A DNA stretch of 64,000 bases from Epiperipatus broadwayi (lineage: Eukaryota > Onychophora > Udeonychophora > Euonychophora > Peripatidae). The stretch's first letter is position 1. Each line of letters opens with the position of its first letter. Location: NCBI GenBank assembly GCA_028023455.1, contig JAQFVV010006716.1, positions 124,001 through 188,000 of the forward strand, read 5' to 3'. Position numbers and translations under genes: made by a program. Below are positions 32,350 through 44,439 of the stretch, one piece after another. The notes below the pieces were generated by a model that saw nothing but the letters and a program-made list of their open reading frames with translations, had not been told where the DNA came from and made no database searches.

Positions 32350-32620
32350 CCACTTTGAACCCTCAGTGACTGACAGTCATGGCCTATTAAATCACTATGG
32401 TTACATACTGCCAGTACCAGTGCTAGGTATATAGTTTTGTAAGGTATAGTATTTTTTCCTGTTGTTTGACCCAACAGTTTGATTTTATTCCCTTGATAGT
32501 CTGATATTGACTTACTGCTAGGGTTGCAGTTTATATTTATTCTCTTTATTAATAATTGCCCAGTTTTTTCTTAAAACTATAGACATTGCTGACCCTGTGT
32601 CAAGCTCCATCATAAACTGG
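32350..32620 (-). pseudogene. Gypsy protease, broken
   Basis: Minus-strand FMMELDTGSAMSI at about 32580-32620 is the retropepsin active site (Asp-Thr-Gly). The end LVVCNHSDLIGHDCQSL at about 32345-32400 matches the family's LLGRDWL region. RT should follow but the sequence passes within about 130 bp into integrase. Confidence 0.7.
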
Positions 32621-32774
32621 CATATAATTAATTGCAACAGTGTGTATAAATTCAAACTTGTCATCTTTGACATGATTTATGCAGGGGCAACTTGTATAGA
32701 TTTCTTATAATTGTCTTTACAGTTTTTTGGAATAGGTTTTTCCCTTTTCATATCAGACATTTGTCTTTTTAATT

Positions 32775-33240
32775 TCAGACATGCCACCCATATATGTCTG
32801 ACTTGCTTGAAAAATGTTCAAGTTGATCATGGTACAGGCATTCTATATGTCTGTGGATATGTTCATTGCATCTATAGTAAATCCTTGGGATATTCAATGT
32901 GAGTTCTCTGAGCTGAGTATCAGGATGACCCAGTGTTATGCTCAATTTTTTGCACCTCATACTTAGTAATTCTTTTTAGTTGGGTAGCTTGATTAACTAT
33001 AGTTTCTGCTAGTATTGCCTGTGCTACCATCTCAAAATCTAGATCTGGAATCATCAGCATTTTCAGGCTCACATTGTGATTGTTTATGCTACAAATAAAA
33101 TGATCACAAAGTGCTTCATTCACAAAATCTTTGAAAGCACACTTCAAGGATAATATTTGGATTCTTGTTGCAAATTCTCTAGCTATTTCCCACTGTTCTT
33201 GTATGCTAAGATTAAAGTGATATCTCTGCATTATTATCAA
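32775..33240 (-). pseudogene. Gypsy gag, partial
   Basis: The 106-residue frame 32920-33240 resembles Ty3/gypsy capsid C-terminal regions: a Gln/Glu-rich helix (SIQEQWEIAREFATRIQIL), then CAFKDFVNEALCDHFICSI, the usual ...LRDRFVCG-like segment. The overlapping frame 32775-32960 carries YYRCNEHIHRHIEC, a possible decayed CCHC knuckle of the nucleocapsid. It would form the particle shell. A frameshift separates the two parts. Confidence 0.72.
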
Positions 33241-34255
33241 GAGTTTTGGAGAAAACTACTCTGTGAAAATTGACACTTTGTTAAAATCTAGTTCAGCTAC
33301 GGTTACTGTCATAGATATAGACTTGTATGTTATACATCTGTGGATCTATAATGGTCATTATCTCAGGCTTTCTCATCAGGTTAAGCCTGTATGTATAAAA
33401 TCAAGCACTCCTTATAATTTGATCAGCTCTCAGGTTGATCTGGGTCAAAAGCTTTCATTGAGTCGATTGCATTAACCATATTTCTTTCTTTATGTGAGAT
33501 ATTACTCATAATTCTTAATTTTGTTCAGAGTTACCACTCTTAATTTTTAATTTTACATTTACATTGTTGTAATTAACTCAACAAAGCTTTTAAAACACTA
33601 GAATAAACTTTTGTCACTGTCTTATGAGTAAAGCTCACTTGATTGTTTGTAGCTTCAAATTGACATGCGTTTATGTTTGTGGTCAGTTTTTATTCGACAG
33701 TTTTACATGGTTTTAAAAAATCACCGTAATAAAATTTTATGTCGGACGTAATTTTTTCAAAAAAATAATATGCAACATAGAACATGCATATTTCTATGAT
33801 GAGTTTAACTATAATTTTTTCATCCACGAAATAAATTTTTTTTGTCCAATTGTTCCAGATCTATTGAAACTGTCATATTTTATACTATAACTTTTTCAGC
33901 TGTAAGGGATAAATTCTACTTATGTCTGACTGTGCCAGATCTGTTGTGTTTGGTCAAATTTACAGGTTCAGTGACAAACCAACACTCAAATGGTGACATT
34001 TTTCAACAATTAATATGTATAATTTATTAGTGACAAAAATATGCACACGTCAGTTAATATAACTTATAAATGCTGAGGTAGTCATGTCAAGTAATGGAAC
34101 TCACTTCCAGCTATATAAATAGCCTGCCTCATGAGTTCAAGTATGACACTTCTGGAGTCAGCTCTAGTCCAGACTCTTCTGAACTGGGTAGGACAGCTTG
34201 CCTTGAGTCATCTGCAGACATAGCAGTTTCCATTTTTTAGGTGTACCTGCCTCAC
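33241..34255 (-). other. Gag start and leader of minus-strand gypsy
   Basis: A possible gag beginning (MKAFDPDQPES, then stop) is at about 33425-33465 on the minus strand. The rest, up to the 5' LTR, shows no clear primer binding site. Confidence 0.4.
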
Positions 34256-34541
34256 TGTGTGGGTGTTGTGATAGTGACTAAGAGAAAATACTTTTGCTGA
34301 TAGAAAATGGTTTATTGGAGAGCACATTCAGTCATTCAGGTTGACAGAAGTAATTTCTCTCTTTTGTGCCCCCAAAAAGGCTGACTATTTAATGGCAGAT
34401 CCCTTATCTTACTGGAAACACTCAGATTAGATGCATGAACTTTGACTAAGGATTTATCCTCATTGGATAGTAACCAGGTCCTAGCCAATTAGGCAAGGAA
34501 TATGGAATAGTCCACTTTTAAAGGCAAGGTCAGATATGACA
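34256..34541 (-). repeat. 5' LTR of minus-strand gypsy
   Basis: The outer end TGACA at 34537-34541 is certain from the comparison with 31318. The inner end is inferred from TGT at 34256 and may be wrong. Similarity to the other LTR is clear over 34370-34541. Confidence 0.6.
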
Positions 34542-35091
34542 ATAATGCAATGAAAACCCAAATTGAATGTCCAATATGGTTGATAAATAAATTGAAAAAA
34601 AAACATTTTCTTTTTTTAAAATATACTTTGAGTACCATTACTAATACTATTTTGGCAACATGTATTTCTTTTTCAGAAAGTACATTTGAAATTTCATTGT
34701 GAATATCTATTCCTTTGGTTGTTGTTACTAATGGGGTTAAACTGATCTCTTCTTCTTTGGATATTATTCCCATCACTATCATGAATAGAAATAGCCAAAC
34801 AAGTTGACTCATTTATGTGTTACTTTCATCAAGGCAGAAGAGAATTTAAACTAGATTGTATATTTCTTTCTCATTGGTAAGTTATGTTGCTAGCCATTTC
34901 CAGGATTTTTTTTTAACTGTATTTTTAGCCAATGATAAATCTTTTATTCTCTGAATAATTTTTGCTTTGTTTTCAAAAATTTCAAAAAAAATGATGCACA
35001 TTTGTCCAAGCTTCTTTCATATATTCTCTATCATTACAAGGTTTTGCTGTGTTTGGCAATTATATGTGAAATAAAAAACCAGCATTAGTTA
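34542..35091 (-). pseudogene. hAT transposase relic (ZBED/GTF2IRD2-like), cut by gypsy
   Basis: On the minus strand blocks across frames read NDREYMKEAWTNV, IQRIKDLSLAKNTVKKKS, LCLDES-like FCLDESN, then SLTPLVTTTKGIDIHNEI, EKEIHVAKIV and finally FHCII at the gypsy junction (34542). These match, in order, the IKRIKELPLS.KTVKRR, LDEST, TTKGEDI and FHCIIHQ.. blocks of hAT-type transposases related to GTF2IRD2/ZBED proteins. Several stops and shifts are present. The catalytic C-terminal half should lie beyond the gypsy insertion, but I could not recognise it left of 31115. Confidence 0.65.
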
Positions 35092-36449
35092 TATTTGAAC
35101 AATCTTTGGTAAATTTCATTATAGAAGATGATATTTATATTTTAAAATATTGGGAAATACATTCTTTTTGTACATTTTTACTTTTGTCACAGTGCAATTT
35201 ATGATTGGTCTCATGCTATCAATAAAACTTTTCTGAAACATAGAACAGATACTGCCTTGGTACCTTTGTTAATGCTTGACAATTTTGTTTTTTATTTTCA
35301 CTAGTCATATTAATATAATGGTAACAAATTTATTTAAAAGTACATCTAAATGAGCTTTAATAATTTTATAAATCAAAGATTTATTATATGTTAAAATATA
35401 TTATTATCCTTGTCATATTTTGTATAAATATATATATTGAAATTCAAATACAAGTTTTGTATTCCAACAAAATATATTAAGAGAAATATATTTTAGATCA
35501 TTAACTGATAAGGATTTAATTAATAATTAAATTTGCATAGAATGTAACAATGAAAAATGTTTAGCATTTGCCATAAGAAAATTGCCAAAAAATATTTCCT
35601 AATTACAAATATTTTATGATACAATAAAAATTGAAAGTTACTAATTAAAAACACCAATAGGAAATGCAAGACTGATAAAAAATCAAGAATAAATCCTGGA
35701 TTGCTGGAGGAAAACCTATGTGTATAAATAGTTTTGAGCAACAAGTGCATTGTTTTCATTCCAATGAATTTACCAAGTGAATGGTTGCTGAGAGATTTTA
35801 AAAAATGACAATAGCTAAAGAAGCTTAAGTGATGGTGTAGAGTTCTAGTACAAAGCCAATGTGATCACAAGCAGCAGCTGAGCAGAGCCAAAAAAACATT
35901 TCATCATTTATTGATTTATTTGTTGATATTCTGAGTGCTTGCATTTGGAAAACACAGCAATACTTACATTTTTCTTTTACTGAAAAACTTTAAGCAAACA
36001 AAAAAAATGTCATTTGATGGCATTAATTAAGCATTTCGTTCTTTTACGATTTTGATTTAGTTAAAAAAATGAATGGTGTCAATATGTTTAGATCAAAAAA
36101 GATTAGGACAGAAAATCATTTGATTACTTTTATTTTAGATTTGAAAAAAATAACTTCAAAGTGTTATAAAATATTTTATTGAGTTTACTTTCTAGTTTTA
36201 TTGGAATCATTTGATAGGTTTATAGAATATGATATACTGTTACACTTTATCTGACTTAAAATATCATAATTTATTGCTTCTAATATCAGAGTTTAATTGT
36301 AAATTGAGTTCTAATATAATATTATATTTTACCTTTAGTTTACATTAGTTATTTATTAATACAGATTTTAGCAATAAAAAAAGTTGAATAATTTAAAACA
36401 TAAAAAATTATATGTAAATAGTTTGCTTGGCAGTAAAAAATTTGTACAG
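35092..36449 (-). other. hAT interior or A+T-rich DNA
   Basis: If the terminus at 36450 belongs to the same element, this holds the start of the hAT transposon. No zinc-finger-coding segment was recognised. Confidence 0.4.
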
Positions 36450-36473
36450 CATGCCATAGGTTCACCATCACTA
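36450..36473 (-). repeat. Candidate hAT terminal inverted repeat
   Basis: On the minus strand AGTGATGGTGAACCTATGGC closely resembles the common hAT terminus CAGTGATGGCGAACCTATGG. Orientation is right for the 5' end of the transposase relic at 34542-35091. The opposite terminus was not found. Confidence 0.55.
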
Positions 36474-38385
36474 TTCTAGACCACTCACAATTTACCATCT
36501 ATACCTGAAATGGATTAACAAGGATTACTAGAATAATTCACTAAGATATTTTTCCTTATAAACTTCATTAACTTTATTTATTTATATATTTGATATAAAT
36601 GTTTTTGTTCTTATATTTACTTTAATATGGACAAAAAGGGGGAATATAAGTGTTAGTACATAACATAATGGAGAGATATTGTTGATTTGAGTGTAAATAA
36701 AATAAAATATAGTTTATGACAAACACTTGATTGTGTACTAATCCGATCATCATCAAAAGTAAGGGTAAGATTTTACTTAATAAATATTTAGTCCAAACAT
36801 TTGTACAATTGCACCACATATATTTTTATTTCTTTGTTTATACTAATAATTGTGTTAAATATTTTTGGTATTTGACTAATTACTTCTGTCATAAATGGTC
36901 TTTTTTGCCTATACCGTGACTACAATATATAACAGGGTGATTCCATATCACAATTATGATAGATAGGAATCTAAAATATCAAGTTAATTAAAATAAAACG
37001 AATTATAAATATTAATTCTTATTAAGCGCAATGTCAGCTTTATATAAGTATAAAACGAATTATGATTTTCATATAAAAATATAAAAAAAAACAAAGATGA
37101 TTAAGATAATCAAAAACATAATATAAATTTCATTTATGTTAATAGGGAAATCAAATAGTTATTGTTTGTGGGGAAGAAGAGTTTGGAATAATAGGTAGAA
37201 TCAATTATAAACAAAGAGTAGCCATAAATGTCGAATTAAAGGTTGTATAATTTTGTTGTAAATTTTCTTTGTTTAAAATATTGATTACTATAAATATAGT
37301 TGATAAATATATTCTATTGTTAAATTAAAAACACGGTGTAATTTTCTAAATTCACTTTTTAATTGATCATATCTTCTAACATATTTATAACTACTTTTGT
37401 CTATTTACGTATGACTTCGTATATTCACACCTACTATTAAACACCTACAGATATTTACATCTATATTTCAAGTGATATTAATATACCTTGAACTAGACGA
37501 TTATGCAGATTGTCCATGAGTTTGAAACTTGGGAATAACGGAAATATAAGAAAGCATGGACGAGGTGAGTTTAGACATAAGCTTAATATTTAGTTGATTC
37601 TTAACCCTCTTCTCTTCTAGAAATGTAATTAACGTGTATGTGGTATATATGAGTACAAATGTCAAAGATATACTCTCTTAATTATTATAATAACCTAGAT
37701 AACCTATTTTCATACCAGTTAAAAGCTCGTTCCGTTACAATTTATATATATCTTTTTTTAATTAAAATGTTTAATAACTTTTATTTCTTGAAGATATTCT
37801 TGATGTGAATCTATTAAAATTATTTTCCGTAATGAATCTTTTTTAATAAAATGTTTTAAATAATTTCTACATCTAAATACTTTATTTTAATTTCGAAATC
37901 TACTTTTGAAAATTTTATATTTAATATTATTAAATTCGTTATGAATATTATTGAAAGCTCATTTGTTACCAATTATTAAAATATCATTTGCATATGAAAA
38001 ATGATATAATCTTTTTTTATATATTATTCTTTTTTTAATTGTATCAGTTCATCACTCATTAATTGCACAACCCATTACCTATCATTATATTCATTTTAAT
38101 ATTCATTATTATATTTAAAGTATAAACTATTATATTTCAATGTTTCAAATTCCTTTTTTATAATATTATATTTCTATCATTTATGTATAGTTATAAGTTT
38201 ACTATTAATATTATATACTTTTTAATTATATTAACTACAATAAAGATAATTATATTATCTGCAATAAGATATTTGTTTTAATATATATAAAACATCAATT
38301 AATTTAATTAGTAATTGCTTCATTAAAAGTTTATGGAAAAATTCTAAAATATATCTAAAATTGTATATTTTTATAAATATTGTAC
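36474..38385. other. A+T-rich DNA, nothing recognised
   Basis: No supported gene or structured repeat. Confidence 0.5.
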
Positions 38386-38389
38386 AATT

Positions 38390-38470
38390 GTTACATATAA
38401 TTAGAAGGGATTTGAACACACACTTTCAAGTTCCCTTCAGTCATCCACTCTATCTGGCTTAAGTATATAT
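38390..38470 (-). repeat. Repeat family B, 3' end fragment
   Basis: On the minus strand AGAGTGGATGACTGAAGGGA is followed by ACTTGAAAGTGTGTGTTCAA and ATCCCTTCTAATTA, matching the ends of the family B copies near 8230 and 63080, including the B-box-like GTTCAAATCCC. Confidence 0.65.
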
Positions 38471-38891
38471 ACTATATTATATAGTATAATTGATATATTT
38501 ACATTTTGTTTTGGCTGCAGAAAGCAGTTTGCTGTTAAATAAAAGTAGAACATTAAATTTCTCTTTGAGGCCTTAAAAATAGTGAAAAAAGCAATTTTTT
38601 AATTTACATTTCATATGTTCATGTTATTGCAGCTGTTATTGCTGTAAAAATATTCATATAGTATATGAACATGGATTGACTTATCACTAATGCTCATCAT
38701 CTAGCAGGGTGAGTCTGTTTACTTTTTATCTCCGAATATAAGGTCAAGAATCACCATATTATTAATTTACTTGATACTTCTTGACAGAAATATCAGCTGA
38801 AGATTTTTGAAAGCAGAATGAATGCATATATAAATGAACTTTTTAAAACAGATATTCACAATCCTGACAGACTAAGACCATTTTTCACAGG

Positions 38892-38964
38892 CACCTCCAT
38901 TTTTGTACCCAAATGCTATCATAATTCTAAATTAAGATAGCACTTGGGTACGAAAATGGATGTG
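38892..38964. repeat. 73-bp hairpin
   Basis: CACCTCCATTTTTGTACCCA onward (38892-38920) pairs with 38936-38964 over 29 bp with three mismatches around a 15-base loop. It may be a small foldback element. Confidence 0.75.
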
Positions 38965-39099
38965 ATAAAAGTTTTGATTGTGGAGCCAACTTACTATTTC
39001 ATTATGACATTTATTCAGATACTTATAATTGGAGACCACTTCCAAAGAATTGGAAGAACTATCTTGGTGGAGAGACAATTGATTATAAAATGAATATAT

Positions 39100-41690
39100 A
39101 ATGTACAACAATGACATGAACATTGGAAGCACCAGGGAAGTATGATTCATTATAAATAAAGAGTGGAAGAATAACATTCTGAAGATTGATGATACGTCAG
39201 ACAGAGTTGCAAGATTAATTATTGAACTTAATAGTTGACATGGAAACATCCAAATGAATGTACAGCAGAATTGTACTATATTTTGACTACAAAAAATACT
39301 ATTTTAAAATGGCAATATTCTTAATAAATTGAACATAGGAAGTGATCATTGAATAAGGAGATGCAAAACTAGAGAGACAAAAAAATGTTAAAAAATGCAT
39401 TCTCAATTTATATTCCAAATCTTCAGAAACCTTCTAATGAATTTAAATTAAAACTTGCAAATCATTTTCAGATATAAACAGATTTTGAATTTAATTCAGA
39501 TTTAAACAAAATCAATAGGAAAAGATTTGTTACAATTTAAAAGCAGTTTCATAAAAGCTGACAAAAAAGCAGTAATTTTTCATTACTAAGACATGATGAT
39601 TTAAGAAGAAAGAACAAAAATTGAAAATTGATAACAATGATAAATTAAGCAAAACTCTCTATATGTATTGTCACTCAGTGCAAGCCAGAGTAATCAATGG
39701 ATGCCAGAAGATTTTTGCAATACATATAGAGAGTTTTGCCTGTTTTAATAGCAGTTATAAGCAAGCATAAGAAATGGGGATCATGTGATAAATTAAGAAG
39801 GATTGAATATATAAAATTTGATAAAATGGTACAAAATGAGTTAATAATGATATGTAAATATATAATTGTGAATTATCAAGGAAATTTATAGAAGGAAATT
39901 AAAGTATCAAGAGTGCAAAACAACACTTGGTATTGGTAAAAAACTTATATCTGCAATAAGAAAGCAAGATGGAACTATTACTAAGAAGAGAAATAGCATT
40001 GTGTAGAAGAGTGCTATGAAGAATTATATAAGAAAAAAAAAACCAGAAAAAAATTTCCTACAAATATTATAACTTCTGAATTGCCCAGGATTTTTACTGA
40101 AGAAGCGAGGTGTGCAGTTAAATTTATGAAAAAGAAAAAAAAAAACATCCAGGTATCGATAGAATTATAGTTTATATTTTAAAAAATGTAAATGAAGAAA
40201 TAAAAAAAATGTTAGCCAAATTATACATTGTATATCCAAATGTTATATTTTCATTTACCATTGTCAAACTCTTTCCACTCACAACTCCGGCACCATCCAT
40301 TTCAGATAAATACAATAATGATTATTACTAATCATTTTCGAAACTAGAGATTATCTCTAGCACAGATATAAACTTTAACCTCAGTTAAAGATTAATATAT
40401 CTGATTTTTTATTTATTTGAAGTATGGAAGTATTTATTATATCTATATACAAATGCTAAACATATATCAAATGACTGGACCAATGCAGTCTTAATATTAA
40501 TATTTAATAAAGGTGGTAAGAAAGAAATTAAAATTTGCAGAAATTATTAGTCTTTTATTAGGTCTATACAAAATTTTTACTATGATAATTACAACTTGTC
40601 TATAATAAACATGGAACCAAAAAGAAAATGCTGGATTTAAAAGTGATTTTATTATGGTAGATCATATTCAAGCATTAAAAGAAATTATAAAAAGACCAAT
40701 GAATATGAGTGGCCATTGTGTTTGAATTTGTAGATTATGAAAAGGTGTTTGATTATGAAAAGGTGCTTGATTCTGTAATCATTTTTTCAATGATTAAAGA
40801 ATCCAATGAACGAATTATAGATCAAGGATATTGTTCTAGTCTAAAGAATATTTATAAAAAATCAACAACAATGATTATATTGCACAATTATACTGAGAAT
40901 AATAACATTAAGATGAATGTATGATAAGTAACTTTATATCTTCAAAATTTATAAACAGTTTTGCAAGAAGTATTTTTTGGATTAAAATGGAAAGCTAAGG
41001 GAATATAAATAAATAGAGATTATTTAAATCATCTAGATTTTGAAAATTATATACTTGTTTTTGCAAATAATGATGAGTGAAAAGGTAATAATTACAAATA
41101 TCTGGTTTAGATTATTCATAGAGATGAAAACAATAGATAAAAGTTATCCTAGAATTTATCTTTGTTTGCATGCTTTTAGTAAAAATATGTTAATATTAGA
41201 AGGAAATATGCCTATATGTCAGAAAAGGAATGTTTTTAATAAATGTGTTTTTTCCAATTCTTACTTATGGATCTGAGACTTGGACATTTAACAGAAGAGC
41301 AATAGAGAGATTTGAGACCATTATATATAGTGATGTAAATATAAATAACTAGAATACATTGAGAATGAAATATCATGGATGATAGAACAAACAGATTATT
41401 ACTGACATCATTGAAAGTATTAAGAGATTGATGTGAAGATGGGATAGACATTTCTGAAAGTAACGATAATAGGTTGACAGTTAAAATCTTAACCTGGATT
41501 TGTATTGGTTGGAAAAAAATCAAGAAAAAGACCATATACACATTGGATGGACGATGAGATGATATGGAGAAGAGGATCTAGAGTTCAGAGAATATGAATT
41601 AATCTTGGAGAGACTTTTATTCTGCAGTGTTTCAATAATGTTTTAAAATGATGATGGTAAAGATAATTTAAGAATTTGGATTGCTTTATC
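39100..41690 (+). pseudogene. RTE LINE, long decayed copy
   Basis: RTE domains occur in order over 2.6 kb. Endonuclease part INKEWKNNILKIDDTSDRVA at 39152-39211; linker RKQDGTITKKRNS at about 39960; FTEEARCAVKFMKKKKK at 40090-40142; WTNAVLILIFNKGGKK at 40477-40524; FVDYEKVFD (motif A, with a 9-residue local duplication) at 40728-40760; the motif B approach SLKNIYKKSTTMI at 40840; and the tail ILTYGSETWTF at about 41256. Stops and shifts are everywhere. A hammerhead-family insert lies at 39650-39785. Confidence 0.82.
39650..39785 (-). mobile_element. 136-bp mini hammerhead-family insert with 12-bp TSD
   Basis: TGATAAATTAAG at 39638-39649 and 39786-39797 is a perfect target duplication. The insert consists of family ends only: CAAAACTCTCTATATGTATTG at its start pairs perfectly with its complement at 39718-39738. 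The middle is AGTGCAAGCCAGAGTAATCA and ATGGATGCCAGAAG, and the end is AAGCATAAGAAATGGGGATC. No ribozyme remains. It sits inside the RTE relic and is younger than it. Confidence 0.88.
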
Positions 41691-41984
41691 ATAATTTTAT
41701 TATTGATTCTGATTCATTTTATTCAAAAGAAAGCAGATGTCATTAAAATTTGTAATGTAAATTGAAGCATTAAAATAGATTGCAACCACACTTGGCAGGG
41801 AATGAAGTATTTCTTGACAAAAGCTTTTATGTGTTATTCTTTTAAACAAATATTTAGGAATAAAACAGTTATATAATACTATTTTATTCAATTAAAGTTT
41901 ATATAAATATATATGTATTGTAATGATATAAATAAAATATTATCTGGGTACATCTATGTATAATTTATTGAACACTTAATAGAA
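41691..41984. other. Spacer between two RTE fragments
   Basis: A+T-rich, no gene recognised. Confidence 0.5.
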
Positions 41985-42350
41985 GTGCGACTTCAGATCA
42001 CTCAAAGAAGTAGGAAGAGATGCATGTTGGGAGTAACAAGAAGATATCGAAAATGCAATATATGGGTAAAAGAACAATTAGGTGTTACTGACCTTATTGA
42101 AAAAAATTAAAAGACTGGAGTTGGACTGGACATAATGATAAAAGTGATGATAATAGATGGACAATTGAAATCTTAAACTGGATTCCAAGAGATTGTAAAA
42201 GACCTAAAACAGACCACATGTGAGATGGATGGATGAAATAAGAAAGTGTGCAGGGGTGATGTGGGGAAGAGAAGATGAAGATTGGAGAAGATATATTGAA
42301 CATGGAGAGATCTTCATCTTGCAATGGATTGATAATGATTGATGATGATG
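41985..42350 (+). pseudogene. RTE LINE 3' end, second copy
   Basis: Reads TSDHSKK-like start, then DWSWTGHNDKSDDNRWTIEI, LNWIPRDCKRPK, WMDEIRKCAGVMWGREDEDW and LQWIDND, ending in TGATGATGATGAGG. It is the RTE C-terminal block, truncated at its 5' end, in tandem with the longer RTE relic. Confidence 0.85.
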
Positions 42351-42635
42351 AGGAAGACCCAATTATTCCAAAAAAGAGTAATAGAGAGGATTTTTTTATG
42401 TGTGAATGTTTGATTTATTCAGCTATGTATATTTTCCATGGGGATGAAGTAAAATATTTCTGTTAATTTTAGCTTTATATTAGGAATCAATTTCTGGCAG
42501 TGTGTGTGGGCCAATATGCATGTGTGGGCAATCTTTTGTAAATATCCACTAATTAATATTTCAAGTTTTAATTCTATGTAAGAAAGTTGTTTTAATTTAT
42601 ATATTATTTCTATTTTTATATGTTAATATTCTAGA
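42351..42635. other. A+T-rich spacer
   Basis: No gene recognised. Confidence 0.5.
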
Positions 42636-42677
42636 AAGAAAAAGAGAGAGAAAAAAAGAAAGAGAGAGAGAGAGAAG
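42636..42677. repeat. (GA)n-rich purine run
   Basis: A purine-only run with GAGAGAGAGAGAGAG at its end. Confidence 0.9.
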
Positions 42678-44430
42678 CTGATTAGAAAATGTGTGAAATC
42701 AAAGACTCTGCTAATGATTGTTTTTGACTACCAAACTAGTTTGAACTCAGCTACTAATTAATCATAAGTTGACAGTTCCAAGATAAAAATATTTCAAACC
42801 ACCCAAGTGCAAATTACCATCAAGAGGCTAGTATAAGTAAGTCACCGGTGACATCAGTAGAACAAAATGAATAAATACCAGAGAGAAGCTGAAACAAGGG
42901 CATATTTATTGTTTTTTTGAACTGTTGTCACCAATTCATTTCAAACATTTTATTGTGCATAATTTAAAAAGATATGCAGTGCTGAAAACTAGATTGCTTT
43001 GTTGAAACGCCTTCAGAAGCCACCCCACTGGAGTCTAGGCACATCTGAATGAAAGACTTGGAGAAATGCATTCAGGGCTGACCATGTAAAATTTATAAGT
43101 ACAGTGTCTACAATGCCTCATATCTCCATCCACACTGGGAAAGAAAATATCAGAGGAAAGGAAAATCATGAAGAAAACCTACTCTGACTCAAATTCAGGA
43201 TTGTCTGTGAATAAGTTTAGACATCAACTAGTTTATATCTATACTATAAATTTTCTATCATCTTAGCATGTTGAAAATAGTAACGAGGCTAACTTGAAGA
43301 AAATTTGTGTGCAGTAGTCAGTATGTGCTTTAAAGGATGTTTTTGTGTTCGTTTTCTCTGTGATCATTATGTATTAAGTTTGTAAGTTTAAGAGCTAATT
43401 ACCAGTACTTCACAAATGCAGGAACTCAAAATTGGTAATATACAACCAAATTTTATTAACTATTGACATTTTATTTGTTGTTGTTTTTTTCAATTTTTTC
43501 TCTCTCCTCCAATATTAAAATAGGTACTAGATTTAAGGTTTTGTTATTGCTTAATATTATGTTATTATCATGCTACTATTTTTACTATTTTTATTTCAAT
43601 TGTTTATCAATGGTATTATATATAATTATTTGTACACATATATGTTGATGTATCTTAATATAGTTTGTATTAAAATATATGTTCATTTTTTTCATTGAAA
43701 TATTTATGTAAACACTTTTTTGATGATGGGAAGATTTGAACTCTTGACGATGTGTCTGCACATAGATATATAGTAGTAATGGACAAGTCTAAAATAAAAA
43801 TCATAAAGGTGGTATGAAATGATAATAGTAACTAGATGAGAGAGCTATTTTTTCTTTTAGTATTGATTTAGAAAGGCAGAAATTAGGCATAGCTATGAAT
43901 GGATACAGATTAATTATGTAATAGTTACATTACAATATTTTTGACAAGCTAGGGTGTGTATATGCATTTTTTGATTTTGTTTATTAATTATATGGATGTC
44001 GCAAGGAACTAAATTATTTAGCTAGGTGAAATGGCATTTAAATACCATAATTAAAAGATGTGCGATGCTTGCCATTTTTTCTTTTTTCTTCTTCTTATTA
44101 ATCATTCAATGTTTAGTAATTTTATAATTAATTTTACTTAATCACATTATTTTGTAATGTTGGAATTCCTTATAAATGTTGCTCAAAAGTTATCATCAGA
44201 TAAGAATACATTATTAACCACAGTAAAAATATGAAAACGGTAATTTTAGTTATGTATAAAATCTTAGTCATAGGGATATGTATATAGAATACATAACAAC
44301 CCCTAGTGGCTTAATAGGTATTTAGGTTCTAGTTCTCTTTCATGACTTTGAACGATGATGGGTGTGGTTTTATCACCAGAAATTATGTTTATAGCAGGGT
44401 AATTATGCATAAAATAATAGTGCACATGAC
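42678..44430. other. Mostly A+T-rich DNA; less A+T-rich patch at 42960-43160
   Basis: No gene is supported. The patch 42960-43160 has clearly higher G+C than its surroundings, with a minus-strand open stretch and an acceptor-like TTTTCTTTCCCAG at its upstream edge; see findings. Confidence 0.45.
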
Positions 44431-44439
44431 TTTTTTTCT

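Larger units (their letters stand above)
31115..34541 (-). mobile_element. Minus-strand gypsy element, RT deleted
   Basis: LTR-like repeats at about 31140-31318 and 34370-34541 enclose, in minus-strand order, gag, protease and integrase. RT and RNase H are missing. The 3' LTR starts TGTCATATC at 31318, preceded by a good polypurine tract. The 5' LTR edge at 34541 lies inside a hAT transposase relic. The left boundary is uncertain because that LTR is short or decayed. It differs from the element at 1144-7711 in LTRs and integrase. Confidence 0.82.

Noticed and set aside
34489-34812. Signal-peptide-like secreted or membrane protein on the minus strand (hydrophobic start)
   Set aside because: The residues after the hydrophobic stretch match hAT transposase blocks in order, and the frame's end runs into the gypsy LTR.
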